The notes under the pieces were generated by a model that saw only the letters and a list, made by a program, of their open reading frames with translations, had not been told where the DNA came from and ran no database searches. The translations under genes and the position numbers were made by a program. From JAGQKC01 sp965223675 (GTDB taxonomy: Bacteria > Nitrospirota > Nitrospiria > Nitrospirales > UBA8639): DNA of 64,000 bases. Where the stretch lies: the NCBI GenBank assembly GCA_965223675.1, contig OZ245013.1, positions 2,976,001 through 3,040,000 of the forward strand. Direction: 5' to 3'. Shown here in pieces: positions 16,767 through 24,831 of the stretch (its first letter is position 1; each line of letters starts with the position of its first letter).

Positions 16767-17633
16767 TTACGCATGCCCCACAGGCTGATCCCCGCTTGAC
16801 TGGGCAAGTGAGGCCACCACCGCAAAACGTTCTCCAATAATGCGAGTCACGCGGTTCATATGTTGAGCCAACTCTTTGGCCTCTTGGGGCTGCAGGTCGC
16901 GCTGGAACTGCGGGTGGATTCCCCACCAGGAATCCACTTCTTCGCCAGAAACTTTTGACATGACTCGAACCAACTTAATGGTCTGTCCCCCATCTGAACG
17001 TTCTTGAGCCGAGGAGGAAGACGGATCATCAGAACCCACGTTGGCCGTATTGGCTTCAGCATCTGAGCTCATGGGTGTAGACGATGGTTTAGTCCCATCC
17101 TCAAAAAGTTTTGTCAAGGCAGGGACAACGGAACTGGCGCAAAGAAACGCCGCAGACGTAATACCTTCATTTCCAGATGCTCCCATCTTATCCGCCACAC
17201 GGGTGGAGAAGGCCTGAAAAAAGACATCCCGCTCTTTGGTTTGTTCCGTCACAATAAATTTATAGCGTTCATAAATCTGGCGACTCTCGGCTACCGTTTT
17301 CCCGACCGCCAACGTGACTTCCATTTCATCAACCTCGGAGGCACTCATAGTAGGAGCTAAAGCCGCCCGGAGTTGGGTTGTCACATTATCTTCCAAACTA
17401 TTCATAAACTCCGGTTGGTCTTGAATGGGAATATGGAACGCGGACAAACGATCGACTAAATTAAACTGGACACGCAGAAATTCTAGGTAGACTTCCCATT
17501 CTTTGGCTCGATTCAGTTTCAGCGAAAGCTGTTGATCAGTCCGTTTCATCAACGAAACAGACTCTCGGGCTACGCCAAGCATGGTATTAGCAAGATCTTT
17601 CAATACAGATGCATAGGTAACGGTTGATTTCAT
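16767..17633 (-). CDS. Uncharacterised cytoplasmic protein
   Basis: A 288-aa protein without a signal or membrane segment. The first ~170 residues are predicted helical and well structured (LEFLRVQFNLVDRLSAFHIP, FIVTEQTKERDVFFQAFSTR). A Ser/Asp/Pro-rich, probably disordered stretch from about 190 to 225 precedes a final helical region with WWGIHPQFQRDLQPQEAKEL. I know no family for it. It is divergent from the helicase gene, with about 210 bases between their starts, so the two may share a control region. Confidence 0.75.
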   Translation of the reverse strand: MKSTVTYASVLKDLANTMLGVARESVSLMKRTDQQLSLKLNRAKEWEVYLEFLRVQFNLVDRLSAFHIPIQDQPEFMNSLEDNVTTQLRAALAPTMSASEVDEMEVTLAVGKTVAESRQIYERYKFIVTEQTKERDVFFQAFSTRVADKMGASGNEGITSAAFLCASSVVPALTKLFEDGTKPSSTPMSSDAEANTANVGSDDPSSSSAQERSDGGQTIKLVRVMSKVSGEEVDSWWGIHPQFQRDLQPQEAKELAQHMNRVTRIIGERFAVVASLAQSSGDQPVGHA

Positions 17634-17754
17634 AAAGCCGCCTTAGACTACTGGATAATAAGTAGCAATTATACCGCATATGCTCAATCCCTGTCCAAGG
17701 TCGAAGTGACAAGACTCGCCGTCCATTGCAACCCCAGAACCCGTATGTTAGAAA

Positions 17755-17786
17755 ACGTATCTCGTCGTGCGTGAAGCGTGTCTCGT
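17755..17786 (+). repeat. Dispersed 32-bp intergenic repeat, copy 1
   Basis: This intergenic stretch before the helicase gene matches 48026-48057 at 27 of 32 positions (shared core CGTGAAGCGT). Both copies contain two CGTATCTCGT-like halves around the core. Confidence 0.45.
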
Positions 17787-17845
17787 AAACATTCGAAAAA
17801 CCCTCCCACGAAAAACGAGCGACGAACGACGATGCACGAGTACAT

Positions 17846-19861
17846 ATGGATTCCACAGCACCAGGCCAAAAAGTCTACGTATTAAAGCGTCCTGCAGCAG
17901 AGCTCACCACGTCCACGCTCTCCCTCAATTACGCTGAAGAATTAAACACGCAACAATTAGCTGCCGTAGAGGCTGTCGATGGCCCGGCATTGGTCATCGC
18001 GGGAGCCGGAAGTGGCAAGACACGAACCTTAGTCTATCGTGTCGCCCGCCTCATAGATTTAGGCATCAATCCCGGCTCGATCTTACTGCTCACCTTTACA
18101 CGAAAATCGGCACAAGAAATGCTCGATCGAGTAGGGTATTTGATCGGAAGCAGAAGCGAACAAGTGGCCGGCGGCACATTTCATTCCGTAGCCAATATCT
18201 TGTTGCGACGATATGGACGCTCCGTCGGACTGGAGCCAGCCTTCACCATACTCGACCGCGGAGACTCTGAAGACCTTATCAATCTACTCCGCGGACAGCT
18301 TGGCTTTACAGACATGGGAAAACGGTTCCCTCGAAAACGCACCATTGCCGACATCTATAGCAAGAGTGCCAATACCCTCGAAAGTGTCGAAGACACTCTA
18401 TTAAACGATTATGCTCACTTTGGCGAATTCCTAGGCGAACTCACCAAACTGCAGCAAGCCTATGAATCGGCAAAAAAACAACGCCAACTCGTCGACTATG
18501 ACGACTTGTTGGTAAAACTTCGAGAGCTTCTCCATACTGATGAAACGGCCCGCCACAACATTTCTCAAATATTTCGATATATTTTAGTCGATGAATACCA
18601 AGATACAAATCGATTGCAGGCGGATGTTGTGCGAAAACTCGCAGCCACACACAATAACGTCATGGTCGTTGGGGACGATTCCCAATCGATCTATGCCTTT
18701 CGGGGTGCGACGTTCCGTAATATCATGGAATTCCCCACCCTCTTTCCTGGCACAACAATCTATAAACTCGAAGAGAATTACCGCAGCACGCAACCCGTGC
18801 TGCAATTGGCAAATGGAATTATCGAGAATGCTCCAGAAAAATATAGCAAGGAACTTTTCACGAAAAAACTTGATGGTCCACTCCCGGTCCTGGTCCAAGC
18901 CGTCAGCGAAAATGCCCAATCACGATTTATCGCACAGAAGATTTTGGAGTTGCGGGAAGAAGGCATCGGGCTTGACGATATCGCAGTCCTCTTCCGATCC
19001 AGTTTCAACGCCTTCGACCTTGAATTAGAACTCACGCGCTGCAATCTTCCTTTCGTGAAGCGAGGCGGATTCAAGTTTATCGAAACGGCTCATGTCAAAG
19101 ACCTTCTGGCGTACCTCAGAGTCATACACAATCCACTCGACACGGTTAGCTGGAATCGCATACTTCTCTTAATCGAAGGTGTCGGACCGAAAAAAGCCAG
19201 AGATGTTATTGCAACGCTTCTCAATACTGCACTACCCTACGAAGTACTCAAAAGTGGAACTGGCCGCTCAGCACATGGCTTGCGACATTTAGCTTCGATG
19301 CTCGAAGGAGTCGCCGAACACGACACGCTGACCCCGGTCGAACTCATCAGTGAAACCATGGAATACTACCTGCCCGTGCTGAAAGACCAGTATGATGACT
19401 ATCCAAAGCGCATTCGCGATCTGGAGCATCTCAGTGTTATGGCTGAACGCTACCATCAATTGAGTGACTTCTTGGCCGATCTCACGCTTGAACCTCCAAA
19501 TGAAAGTATCATAGACATCGAAGCGCCGGATCGAGACGATGAACGCCTGGTTCTTTCGACCATTCATTCGGCAAAAGGGCTAGAGTGGCGATGCGTGTTT
19601 GTCATCTGGCTCGTGGATGGTCGATTCCCCTCAGCCTATTCATTTCTCACCGATGATGAGCTCGAAGAAGAGCGACGGCTCTTGTATGTGGCCGTTACGC
19701 GAGCCAAGCAAGAATTATTTCTCACCTATCCCATCAATGTCTACGACAAGATGACGGGGTCGGTCTTATCAAAACCATCTCGATTCCTTGAGGACATTCC
19801 ATCATCCTTCATGGAAACCTGGAACCTCATCGAAGAAGATCAGACGTATCACTGGAGTTAA
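17846..19861 (+). CDS. UvrD/PcrA-type superfamily 1 DNA helicase
   Basis: A 671-aa ATP-dependent 3'-5' DNA helicase. Motifs in order are the Q-motif region LNTQQLAAV, Walker A AGAGSGKT at 52-59, LLTFTRKSAQEM, GTFHSVANILLRRYG, Walker B VDEYQDTN around 249, GDDSQSIYAFRGA, LEENYRSTQ, STIHSAKGLEW and VAVTRAKQEL. It lacks the C-terminal Tudor-like tail of full UvrD/PcrA (about 720-750 aa), so it is a short form. A 28-residue N-terminal extension precedes the Q-motif. A secreted HEXXH protein gene starts 7 bases after the stop, which suggests cotranscription but no shared pathway I can see. Confidence 0.92.
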   Translation: MDSTAPGQKVYVLKRPAAELTTSTLSLNYAEELNTQQLAAVEAVDGPALVIAGAGSGKTRTLVYRVARLIDLGINPGSILLLTFTRKSAQEMLDRVGYLIGSRSEQVAGGTFHSVANILLRRYGRSVGLEPAFTILDRGDSEDLINLLRGQLGFTDMGKRFPRKRTIADIYSKSANTLESVEDTLLNDYAHFGEFLGELTKLQQAYESAKKQRQLVDYDDLLVKLRELLHTDETARHNISQIFRYILVDEYQDTNRLQADVVRKLAATHNNVMVVGDDSQSIYAFRGATFRNIMEFPTLFPGTTIYKLEENYRSTQPVLQLANGIIENAPEKYSKELFTKKLDGPLPVLVQAVSENAQSRFIAQKILELREEGIGLDDIAVLFRSSFNAFDLELELTRCNLPFVKRGGFKFIETAHVKDLLAYLRVIHNPLDTVSWNRILLLIEGVGPKKARDVIATLLNTALPYEVLKSGTGRSAHGLRHLASMLEGVAEHDTLTPVELISETMEYYLPVLKDQYDDYPKRIRDLEHLSVMAERYHQLSDFLADLTLEPPNESIIDIEAPDRDDERLVLSTIHSAKGLEWRCVFVIWLVDGRFPSAYSFLTDDELEEERRLLYVAVTRAKQELFLTYPINVYDKMTGSVLSKPSRFLEDIPSSFMETWNLIEEDQTYHWS

Positions 19862-19868
19862 GCAGATA

Positions 19869-20777
19869 ATGTGCAGATGTTTAAGAACGACCTTCAGTCT
19901 CCTGATGACCATAGGCATCTTCCTGCTCACTGTGAGTCTGGCAGTCGCAGCGACTGATCAAGCATCGGCTCGAACCAAGTCCCAGCATCCATGGCCGGCG
20001 CTCATCGAACAAGCCGAAGCCCGCGGTCTTCCCACAGAGTTCCTGAAAGAAATTGATCCCACATTTGTCACCGTCGTCTTTGAAGATCTGCGCACGTACG
20101 CGGCCGAATACCACCCCGAAGACCATCGCATGATCCTCAACATGCGACTCTCGTTCAACAAAGCCGGCGGAGTGTTAGCAGAACTCAAGCGAATGACCCA
20201 TCATGACCTTGGTCTGCTGTATCACGAATTGTTCCATGCTTACCTGGACTTTCTCTTCTCTGCAAAAGATCCGCAGACACTCTCTCCGACCGCCCAAACC
20301 ATTCTTCAACTTGCCAATGAACAATTGCAGTGCCACTATCGCTTCGTCCGCATCAATCCGATTCGTCAACGAAAAGCCGCGACCGAGTTACGGTTTCTTT
20401 CAAAAGAAGATGCGTGGGAAGTCTTGAACGAAACATGGGCGGTCTTTGTGGGATGGGCCGTGTGGTCCAAGCTGGAAATTTTCAGAGGTGACTTAGCCAA
20501 AGCGACATGGAGGCCAGACTCAGTGAAAGAATGGAGCCAGCGCCTCACACAGGCATCTCAAAGCGGTGAGCTTTTAGGATACTATGAACCAGACGATCCC
20601 GAAGAACGTCGAGTGGCTCGTAAACGCTTTATCGCCCCATCGAATGGCATGACACCCCAAGATGTCGAGCGAATTTTGACGGATATTCTTCAATTGCCGA
20701 CAGAAGTGGTTCAAACCTCTACCGCCGTCATCGAACAGGCAAAAGCATCAATCGAAACACCCCCAGCGTGCAACTAA
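19869..20777 (+). CDS. Secreted protein with HEXXH metallopeptidase motif
   Basis: The protein is 302 aa from the ATG at 19869; an earlier in-frame start would lie inside the helicase gene. A hydrophobic signal peptide (FSLLMTIGIFLLTVSLAVAA) is followed by a soluble domain. HELFH at 119-123 fits the zinc-binding HEXXH of zincins, and a downstream NETWAVFVGW could provide the third ligand glutamate. I do not recognise the family, and zinc peptidase activity is inferred from this motif alone. The region after residue 210 is helical and probably regulatory. It is coupled to the helicase gene by a 7-base gap. Confidence 0.75.
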   Translation: MCRCLRTTFSLLMTIGIFLLTVSLAVAATDQASARTKSQHPWPALIEQAEARGLPTEFLKEIDPTFVTVVFEDLRTYAAEYHPEDHRMILNMRLSFNKAGGVLAELKRMTHHDLGLLYHELFHAYLDFLFSAKDPQTLSPTAQTILQLANEQLQCHYRFVRINPIRQRKAATELRFLSKEDAWEVLNETWAVFVGWAVWSKLEIFRGDLAKATWRPDSVKEWSQRLTQASQSGELLGYYEPDDPEERRVARKRFIAPSNGMTPQDVERILTDILQLPTEVVQTSTAVIEQAKASIETPPACN

Positions 20778-21126
20778 TGCAAAACCCGACTAATCGCACG
20801 GCTTTATCAACCTAGACAGGCATAATTCATCCATGCTACTAATCCGCTAACTAGAGAGGACTGTTGCCTAGCCCCAATGCTACCCCCGAAGGTATGGCAT
20901 TTGGTATCATTATGAGCATCATCTCTCAGCATACATACTATGAAGAGAGACAAACACCATGAACTTGCATATGTCAGGGAATTGGCTAGGCTGACAATCA
21001 AAAATCCTGTTATGCAATAAAGTAGTGGATTAGTAGCTTCACCTTTTACTTTTACGCTCTTCATTCAAGGGAGAAGGCTAGGGTGAGGGTGGAAGCATCA
21101 AGTAGCTAATTTCGCCGAGGGAGTTT
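20778..21126. other. Intergenic stretch before tRNA genes
   Basis: There is no convincing gene in either strand. A segment at about 20860-20880 (GACTGTTGCCTAGCCCCAATG) resembles one at about 48862-48882. The short phrase CCTTTTACTTTTACG near 21041 recurs in variant form between the two tRNAs. Confidence 0.4.
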
Positions 21127-21202
21127 GCGCCTGTAGCTCAGTGGATAGAGCACTGGCCTCCGGAGCCAGGTGCCGCAGGTTCAAATCCTGCCAGGCGCGC
21201 CA
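21127..21202 (+). tRNA. tRNA-Arg (anticodon CCG)
   Basis: A full 76-base cloverleaf with encoded CCA. The acceptor arms are GCGCCTG and CAGGCGC, the D-loop is AGCTCAGTGGATAGAGC, and the anticodon stem CTGGC/GCCAG encloses CTCCGGA, giving anticodon CCG, which reads CGG. The T-arm contains GGTTCAAATCC. Lys-tRNA follows 113 bases downstream on the same strand. Confidence 0.97.
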
Positions 21203-21315
21203 TATGAGTGAGTAAAAGGTAAGGAGTGAAAGGTAAGTCGCCAGACAAAGAAAAACTCTTATACTTTTGACCTCTTACTTTTCGCAATTTATTCCTTACT
21301 GTTTTTGCATTCGGT

Positions 21316-21391
21316 GGGTCGTTAGCTCAGCTGGTAGAGCAGCTGACTCTTAATCAGCGGGCCACAGGTTCGATCCCTGTACGACCCACCA
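21316..21391 (+). tRNA. tRNA-Lys (anticodon CTT)
   Basis: A 76-base tRNA with encoded CCA. The acceptor arms are GGGTCGT and ACGACCC, and the anticodon stem GCTGA/TCAGC encloses CTCTTAA, giving anticodon CTT, which reads AAG. The T-loop is GGTTCGATCCC. The gene is intact. Its 3' part is repeated at 22564 and 23908, which marks it as an integration site for accessory DNA. Confidence 0.97.
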
Positions 21392-21398
21392 TATTTTT
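21351..21398 (+). repeat. Attachment-site-like repeat, copy within tRNA-Lys
   Basis: The 3' end of tRNA-Lys plus the following ATATTTTT. Bases 21372-21398 are identical over 27 bases to 22564-22590. Bases 21351-21391 match 23908-23948 at 38 of 41 positions. This is the expected arrangement for an attachment site kept inside the functional tRNA gene. Confidence 0.75.
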
Positions 21399-21404
21399 GA
21401 AAAT

Positions 21405-21752
21405 ATGGCTGTCTTATCCAAGCACGCTGAAGAACTCCTTCACGATTCCATTCTCACTGAAATCGTACAGCGATTAACCAAGGCCTTTCATCCAGAAAGC
21501 ATCTATCTCTTTGGATCCGTCGCACGCGGAGAAGCAGGTCCAAATAGTGATTATGATCTGCTTATGGTGCTTAGAGATTCATCGCTGCCCAGATATCGGC
21601 GCGATCAAGAAGCATTCAGAGTCCTTACCGGTGTAGGGGCATCCAAAGATGTTCTTGTTCTGACGAAAAAAGAGTTCGAGGATCAACGGAAAGCACCTTC
21701 CTCCCTCCCAGCCACGGTCGAGCGGGAAGGGATTCTCCTCTATGCAGCCTGA
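21405..21752 (+). CDS. MNT-type minimal nucleotidyltransferase (antitoxin-like)
   Basis: A 115-aa member of the DNA polymerase beta-like minimal nucleotidyltransferases. The signature GSVARGEAGPNSDYDLLMVL carries the GS motif and the two catalytic aspartates of D-Y-D. In characterised MNT/HEPN pairs this partner can transfer AMP onto the HEPN toxin and silence it. It starts only 13 bases after the tRNA-Lys CCA, inside the first attachment-repeat cassette. Its end overlaps the HEPN gene by 11 bases, so the two are translationally coupled. Confidence 0.88.
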   Translation: MAVLSKHAEELLHDSILTEIVQRLTKAFHPESIYLFGSVARGEAGPNSDYDLLMVLRDSSLPRYRRDQEAFRVLTGVGASKDVLVLTKKEFEDQRKAPSSLPATVEREGILLYAA

Positions 21753-22149
21753 AACTGCAGCCGAAGCAAAAGCGTGGTTTCAAAAAGCCGCAAACGATCT
21801 TCGCGGAGCTATTGTCGATTTAGCTGCCTCCCCACCACTTATAGAAGACGCTCTATTCCACTGCCAACAGGCTGCTGAAAAATCAATGAAGGGCTTTCTA
21901 GCGGCCCATGAACAGGTTTTTCGAAAAACCCATGACCTTGATGAACTCGGGCGAAAATGCGAAAACATTGATCCCAGCCTAACTTCCACCCTAACAACTG
22001 CTCGTGACCTCACAGTCTTTGCATGGGAATTTCGATATCCAGGAGATACAGAGATTCCTTCAGAAAGAGAAGCAAAAGAAGCGCTTGGCACTGCCCAATC
22101 AGTATTTGATGAAATCTTGTCTCGTTTACCTGAAAGTGTTCGGCCCTAG
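21742..22149 (+). CDS. HEPN-domain protein, partner of MNT
   Basis: A 135-aa all-helical HEPN protein (AWFQKAANDLRGAIVDL, FHCQQAAEKSMKGFLAAHE, RKTHDLDELGRKC, REAKEALGTAQSVFDEIL). This matches the compact HEPN family commonly paired with MNT proteins. The usual HEPN RNase motif RX4-6H is not present: the only close Arg/His pair is RKTH. It may therefore act without RNase activity, use other residues, or have a different role. The overlap with the MNT gene supports a two-gene toxin-antitoxin-like module. Confidence 0.85.
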   Translation: MQPETAAEAKAWFQKAANDLRGAIVDLAASPPLIEDALFHCQQAAEKSMKGFLAAHEQVFRKTHDLDELGRKCENIDPSLTSTLTTARDLTVFAWEFRYPGDTEIPSEREAKEALGTAQSVFDEILSRLPESVRP

Positions 22150-22154
22150 CTAGT

Positions 22155-22370
22155 ACTCATCGATCCAGATCTTGCGAAGGTTTTTCCTAACGACGAGTCC
22201 GTTAATCGAGCGCTTCGAATATAGCCGATTCAATTAACTTGCGTACGCTTGGAGCGTTGATATCGCGTAGAAAGTTCGCAAAGCCCAACTGGAACATATT
22301 TGGATTCGCTATATTACTTGAGACTGCCACTGATGCGACCGGAAAATCTCCGCGTACTCGTAAAAGGGTC
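22155..22370 (+). pseudogene. Broken small antitoxin-like gene
   Basis: Reading from 22155, LIDPDLAKVFPNDESVNRALR matches residues in the intact small ORF at 32949-33161 (LIDPDLTKASPNGESVNRALR). The frame then hits TAG at 22221. Homology resumes near 22311 as ILLETATDATGKSPRTRK, which corresponds to LLLVTANDATARSPQSQK. About 85 bases of unrelated sequence lie between the two halves, so the gene looks interrupted by a small insertion. No start codon region is visible, so the N-terminus is also missing. Confidence 0.6.
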
Positions 22371-22563
22371 AAGAAGGCACACAAGATCAGACCCCAAAAA
22401 CCAACCCGTATTACCACCAGTCGTTAAGTCTTCAATATATGTAGCTGACTCCTGTGGCCGAGCGCACAAACTTCAGATATCTGATGTGGTTTATACCGCC
22501 GTGCTTGTGAAAAGGTGCGGCAAAGCACTACTTGGTTTCGCCATAGTCAGCGATCATCTGAGT

Positions 22564-22590
22564 GATCCCTGTACGACCCACCATATTTTT
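22564..22590 (+). repeat. Attachment-site-like repeat, copy 2
   Basis: Identical over 27 bases to the end of tRNA-Lys and its flank (21372-21398), covering GATCCCTGTACGACCCACCA plus ATATTTTT. A decayed TCAGCG lies upstream at about the right distance. It marks the right edge of the MNT/HEPN cassette. Confidence 0.8.
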
Positions 22591-22664
22591 CAAGAACTTA
22601 CGCGCGTCCCGCCCGTAGCCCCTTTCCCATAAAACCTGTTTTAGACCTGTTTTCCGGATTTGGG
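22591..22664 (+). repeat. Degenerate dispersed repeat, direct copy 1
   Basis: The stretch contains CAAGAACTTACGCGC and the core AAACCTGTTTTAGACCTGTT. Related sequence follows the third attachment copy (23949-24020), a deleted form is at 26381-26428, and inverted relatives lie at 25795-25864 and 28366-28435. The region 22665-22776 up to the HNH gene shows nothing else. Confidence 0.55.
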
Positions 22665-22776
22665 TACACAATAGATTCCTACATCAACTATTAATGAGAA
22701 ATTCCTACTATTATTTTCTAGCAATGAGGGTCGCAAGCTGTGGACGGTCTAATCTGGGAGGGGTACTAGGGTAATT

Positions 22777-23859
22777 CTAGCTATCGAGAGGCACCAAATC
22801 CATTGATCTAGACTGGAATTTTCCAGTTTTATCGAAAAGGAATTTATAATGCCCTTTCTTTATATTGTCGATATTATTAATTAGCTCGGGATTGCCAATA
22901 TCCTTAATCATTTCTGAAACCATTGTATAAAGAATTTCCCCAAACTCTTCAGTTGTGTAATCCTCTAACTCTAGGGTCTCTGGGATGTTCGCCTTAATGG
23001 CAACTTCTCCATTTTGCGTATCCAATCTTGTAAAAAAATTCGGGCGGTATTTCAACTTCCGGTTAAGAAGTGTCAAATGGGCGAGCACCTCCCTCAATTG
23101 AAGTGGCGATAATGCACCATTAATTTTTTCACAGTATTTCATAAAGTAATTGAAAGCTGCACATGAATCGTCTAGCACGGCACAAAAGGCGATATTATCA
23201 ATTCGTAGTAACATTGTATTACTTGCATACACATCCCGATAGTCAAATTTTCCAAGATGGTCTGCTACCTTAGCTGGTAAAATAAAGAACGTCCCCAAGC
23301 ATTCTTTAGCAATTGATGCCTCCGTTCGAATTGCTCTAATCATACAATGAATATGATGGAGGAAACCCCAATCATAGTCACTGCCAATGGGTTCATCCCC
23401 CTTCCGTCTGTCTAGATGTTTCCTCAAATAACTGTCCGCTAGATGGGTCTTAAAAAATATTAAGGAAAGCCATAAGAAAATTTTCCATGGCCCCTTGTTT
23501 CTTACAAATTCATTAATACATTCGTACCCACCTTCAAGTAATCTCTGTATGACCTCTTCAAAATTCTTTCCTAAGAATGAGTTGCATTCTTTGCAGCATG
23601 GAACGGTGTATTTTTCGTACCTTAGATCTTCCTTATTAGGCAGGGTAATGGACTTTCCATACAAATCACACTTTTTCAAAATCCACTTAGGTATCACATG
23701 CTCATCATTAAATTCTTTTGAGTTTTTCTTTGCTCCACACAGGAAACAATCTTCTCCTTCACATATCTCGGAAATGAATCGCTCAACACTAAAGAATAAG
23801 ACAGCACCACTGTTATCTTCAAGGGAGCCATCAGGATGTTTGATATAATACTTTTTCAT
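22777..23859 (-). CDS. HNH-type zinc-binding endonuclease-like protein
   Basis: A 360-aa protein with an N-terminal HNH-like module: Cys38-x2-Cys41, then NDEHVIPKW with Glu53-His54, then Cys89-x2-Cys92-Asn93. This is the usual arrangement in HNH proteins carrying an EH[IV]IPKW motif. The rest (about 100-360) is a mainly helical domain I do not recognise. It probably senses or binds a partner rather than cutting. It is the only gene of the second cassette and lies between attachment copies 2 and 3, pointing against the tRNA. Base composition is more AT-rich than the core genes, in keeping with transfer. A nuclease role, perhaps in defence, is inference. Confidence 0.75.
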   Translation of the reverse strand: MKKYYIKHPDGSLEDNSGAVLFFSVERFISEICEGEDCFLCGAKKNSKEFNDEHVIPKWILKKCDLYGKSITLPNKEDLRYEKYTVPCCKECNSFLGKNFEEVIQRLLEGGYECINEFVRNKGPWKIFLWLSLIFFKTHLADSYLRKHLDRRKGDEPIGSDYDWGFLHHIHCMIRAIRTEASIAKECLGTFFILPAKVADHLGKFDYRDVYASNTMLLRIDNIAFCAVLDDSCAAFNYFMKYCEKINGALSPLQLREVLAHLTLLNRKLKYRPNFFTRLDTQNGEVAIKANIPETLELEDYTTEEFGEILYTMVSEMIKDIGNPELINNIDNIKKGHYKFLFDKTGKFQSRSMDLVPLDS

Positions 23860-23907
23860 GCAAGACTCTTTGCTATCATATCGTCCCAGATTATGCTATT
23901 TCTAAAC

Positions 23908-23948
23908 TAATCAGCTGGCCACAGGTTCGATCCCTGTAAGACTCACCA
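23908..23948 (+). repeat. Attachment-site-like repeat, copy 3
   Basis: 38 of 41 bases match the tRNA-Lys 3' part (21351-21391), from TAATCAGC through the T-loop to CACCA. It differs at three positions, two of them in the acceptor stem, so it could not itself act as a tRNA gene. It marks the outer edge of the HNH cassette. Confidence 0.8.
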
Positions 23949-24020
23949 ACAAGACAAGCACTTACGCGCTTCTCTAACCCCATTCCGATAAAACCTATTT
24001 TGACCTGTTTCTGGGAATCT
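23949..24020 (+). repeat. Degenerate dispersed repeat, direct copy 2
   Basis: CTTACGCGC and the core AAACCTATTTTGACCTGTTT resemble the sequence after attachment copy 2 (22591-22664), in the same order and orientation. The repeated unit is therefore longer than the tRNA end alone. From here to 24201 nothing else is visible. Confidence 0.55.
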
Positions 24021-24201
24021 AGTCGCTCTCCTGCAAAAGTAGGAGAAACCGAAACTCTGTCATTCGCTCCACTGCACTAGCCTCAAAAGGCAGCACTTTT
24101 TCGCTTTCGAGTCTAAAAGGTAGGCAAGGTATGAAGCAGACCTAAGACACTCTACCCAAGAAGTCAAAAGATGCTTCTTCACCATCCAGCAAGTGAGCCT
24201 G

Positions 24202-24246
24202 TTGACATTTCATCAAATATAGAATAATCTTCTATTAAAAATAGAA
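24202..24246 (+). promoter_or_regulatory. Promoter with overlapping palindromic operator
   Basis: TTGACA (24202-24207) and TAATCT (24225-24230) are 17 bases apart. The -10 lies inside a palindrome, ATAGAA-N5-TTCTAT (24219-24235). A third ATAGAA half-site follows at 24241-24246, and another AATAGAA occurs in the coding region near 24314. This suggests repression by the HTH protein encoded directly downstream. Confidence 0.6.
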
Positions 24247-24261
24247 TTTTTAGATCATTTT

Positions 24262-24831
24262 ATGAACCACAAAGAACTTCGATTGTTCCTTAAAAATCAC
24301 TCTATTTCTCAAATAGAATTTTCACAACTTGTTGAAATTACTCCGCGCTCTGTGAGTTTATGGGCAACAGGTCAACGGGCAATCCCAGGAGCAGTCGCGG
24401 CTTATTGTAGGCTTTATGAAATGATCCCCCAACCATTCCGGGATGCAGAAATTGCCCGAATTAGAAAGGAGAATACTATGCTTAAAGAGGGAATGTTTGG
24501 AATTTCTTATCAAGGATCACAGGGGTTTGGCTCAGGTACATTGATACTTGAAAATGGCACAGTTTATGGGGCCGACGTAGCAGGCGGCAAGTATGATGGT
24601 AACTATACTGTTAATGAGCAGACCGCCCTGATTGATCTGCAAATGAAAGTTGTTCTTCCAAAAGGAGTAGGGATGGTCAACGATATGACACCACGCCCAT
24701 ACGAGATGGGAATCAATATCACAGCTCAATTCCCTCGTAATCCCGACGAGAATAAGAATTACACAGCCAACACAGATCTCGGTCCTGTGCAATTTCGGAT
24801 GAAGTATTTACGCTCCTTGCCTGAGGCATAA
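24262..24831 (+). CDS. HTH regulator with a C-terminal beta domain (possibly GrlR-like)
   Basis: A 189-aa protein. Residues 1-55 form an XRE-like helix-turn-helix (LFLKNHSISQIEFSQLVEIT followed by PRSVSLWATGQR). A helical connector to about 75 leads to a beta-rich domain with GSGTLILENGTVYGADVAGG and YDGNYTVNEQTALIDLQMKV. That domain resembles the GrlR-type beta-barrel, which in enteric pathogens binds a regulator, but the resemblance is by eye only. The palindromic operator over its own promoter suggests autoregulation. It sits just outside the attachment cassettes in AT-rich accessory DNA. Confidence 0.7.
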   Translation: MNHKELRLFLKNHSISQIEFSQLVEITPRSVSLWATGQRAIPGAVAAYCRLYEMIPQPFRDAEIARIRKENTMLKEGMFGISYQGSQGFGSGTLILENGTVYGADVAGGKYDGNYTVNEQTALIDLQMKVVLPKGVGMVNDMTPRPYEMGINITAQFPRNPDENKNYTANTDLGPVQFRMKYLRSLPEA

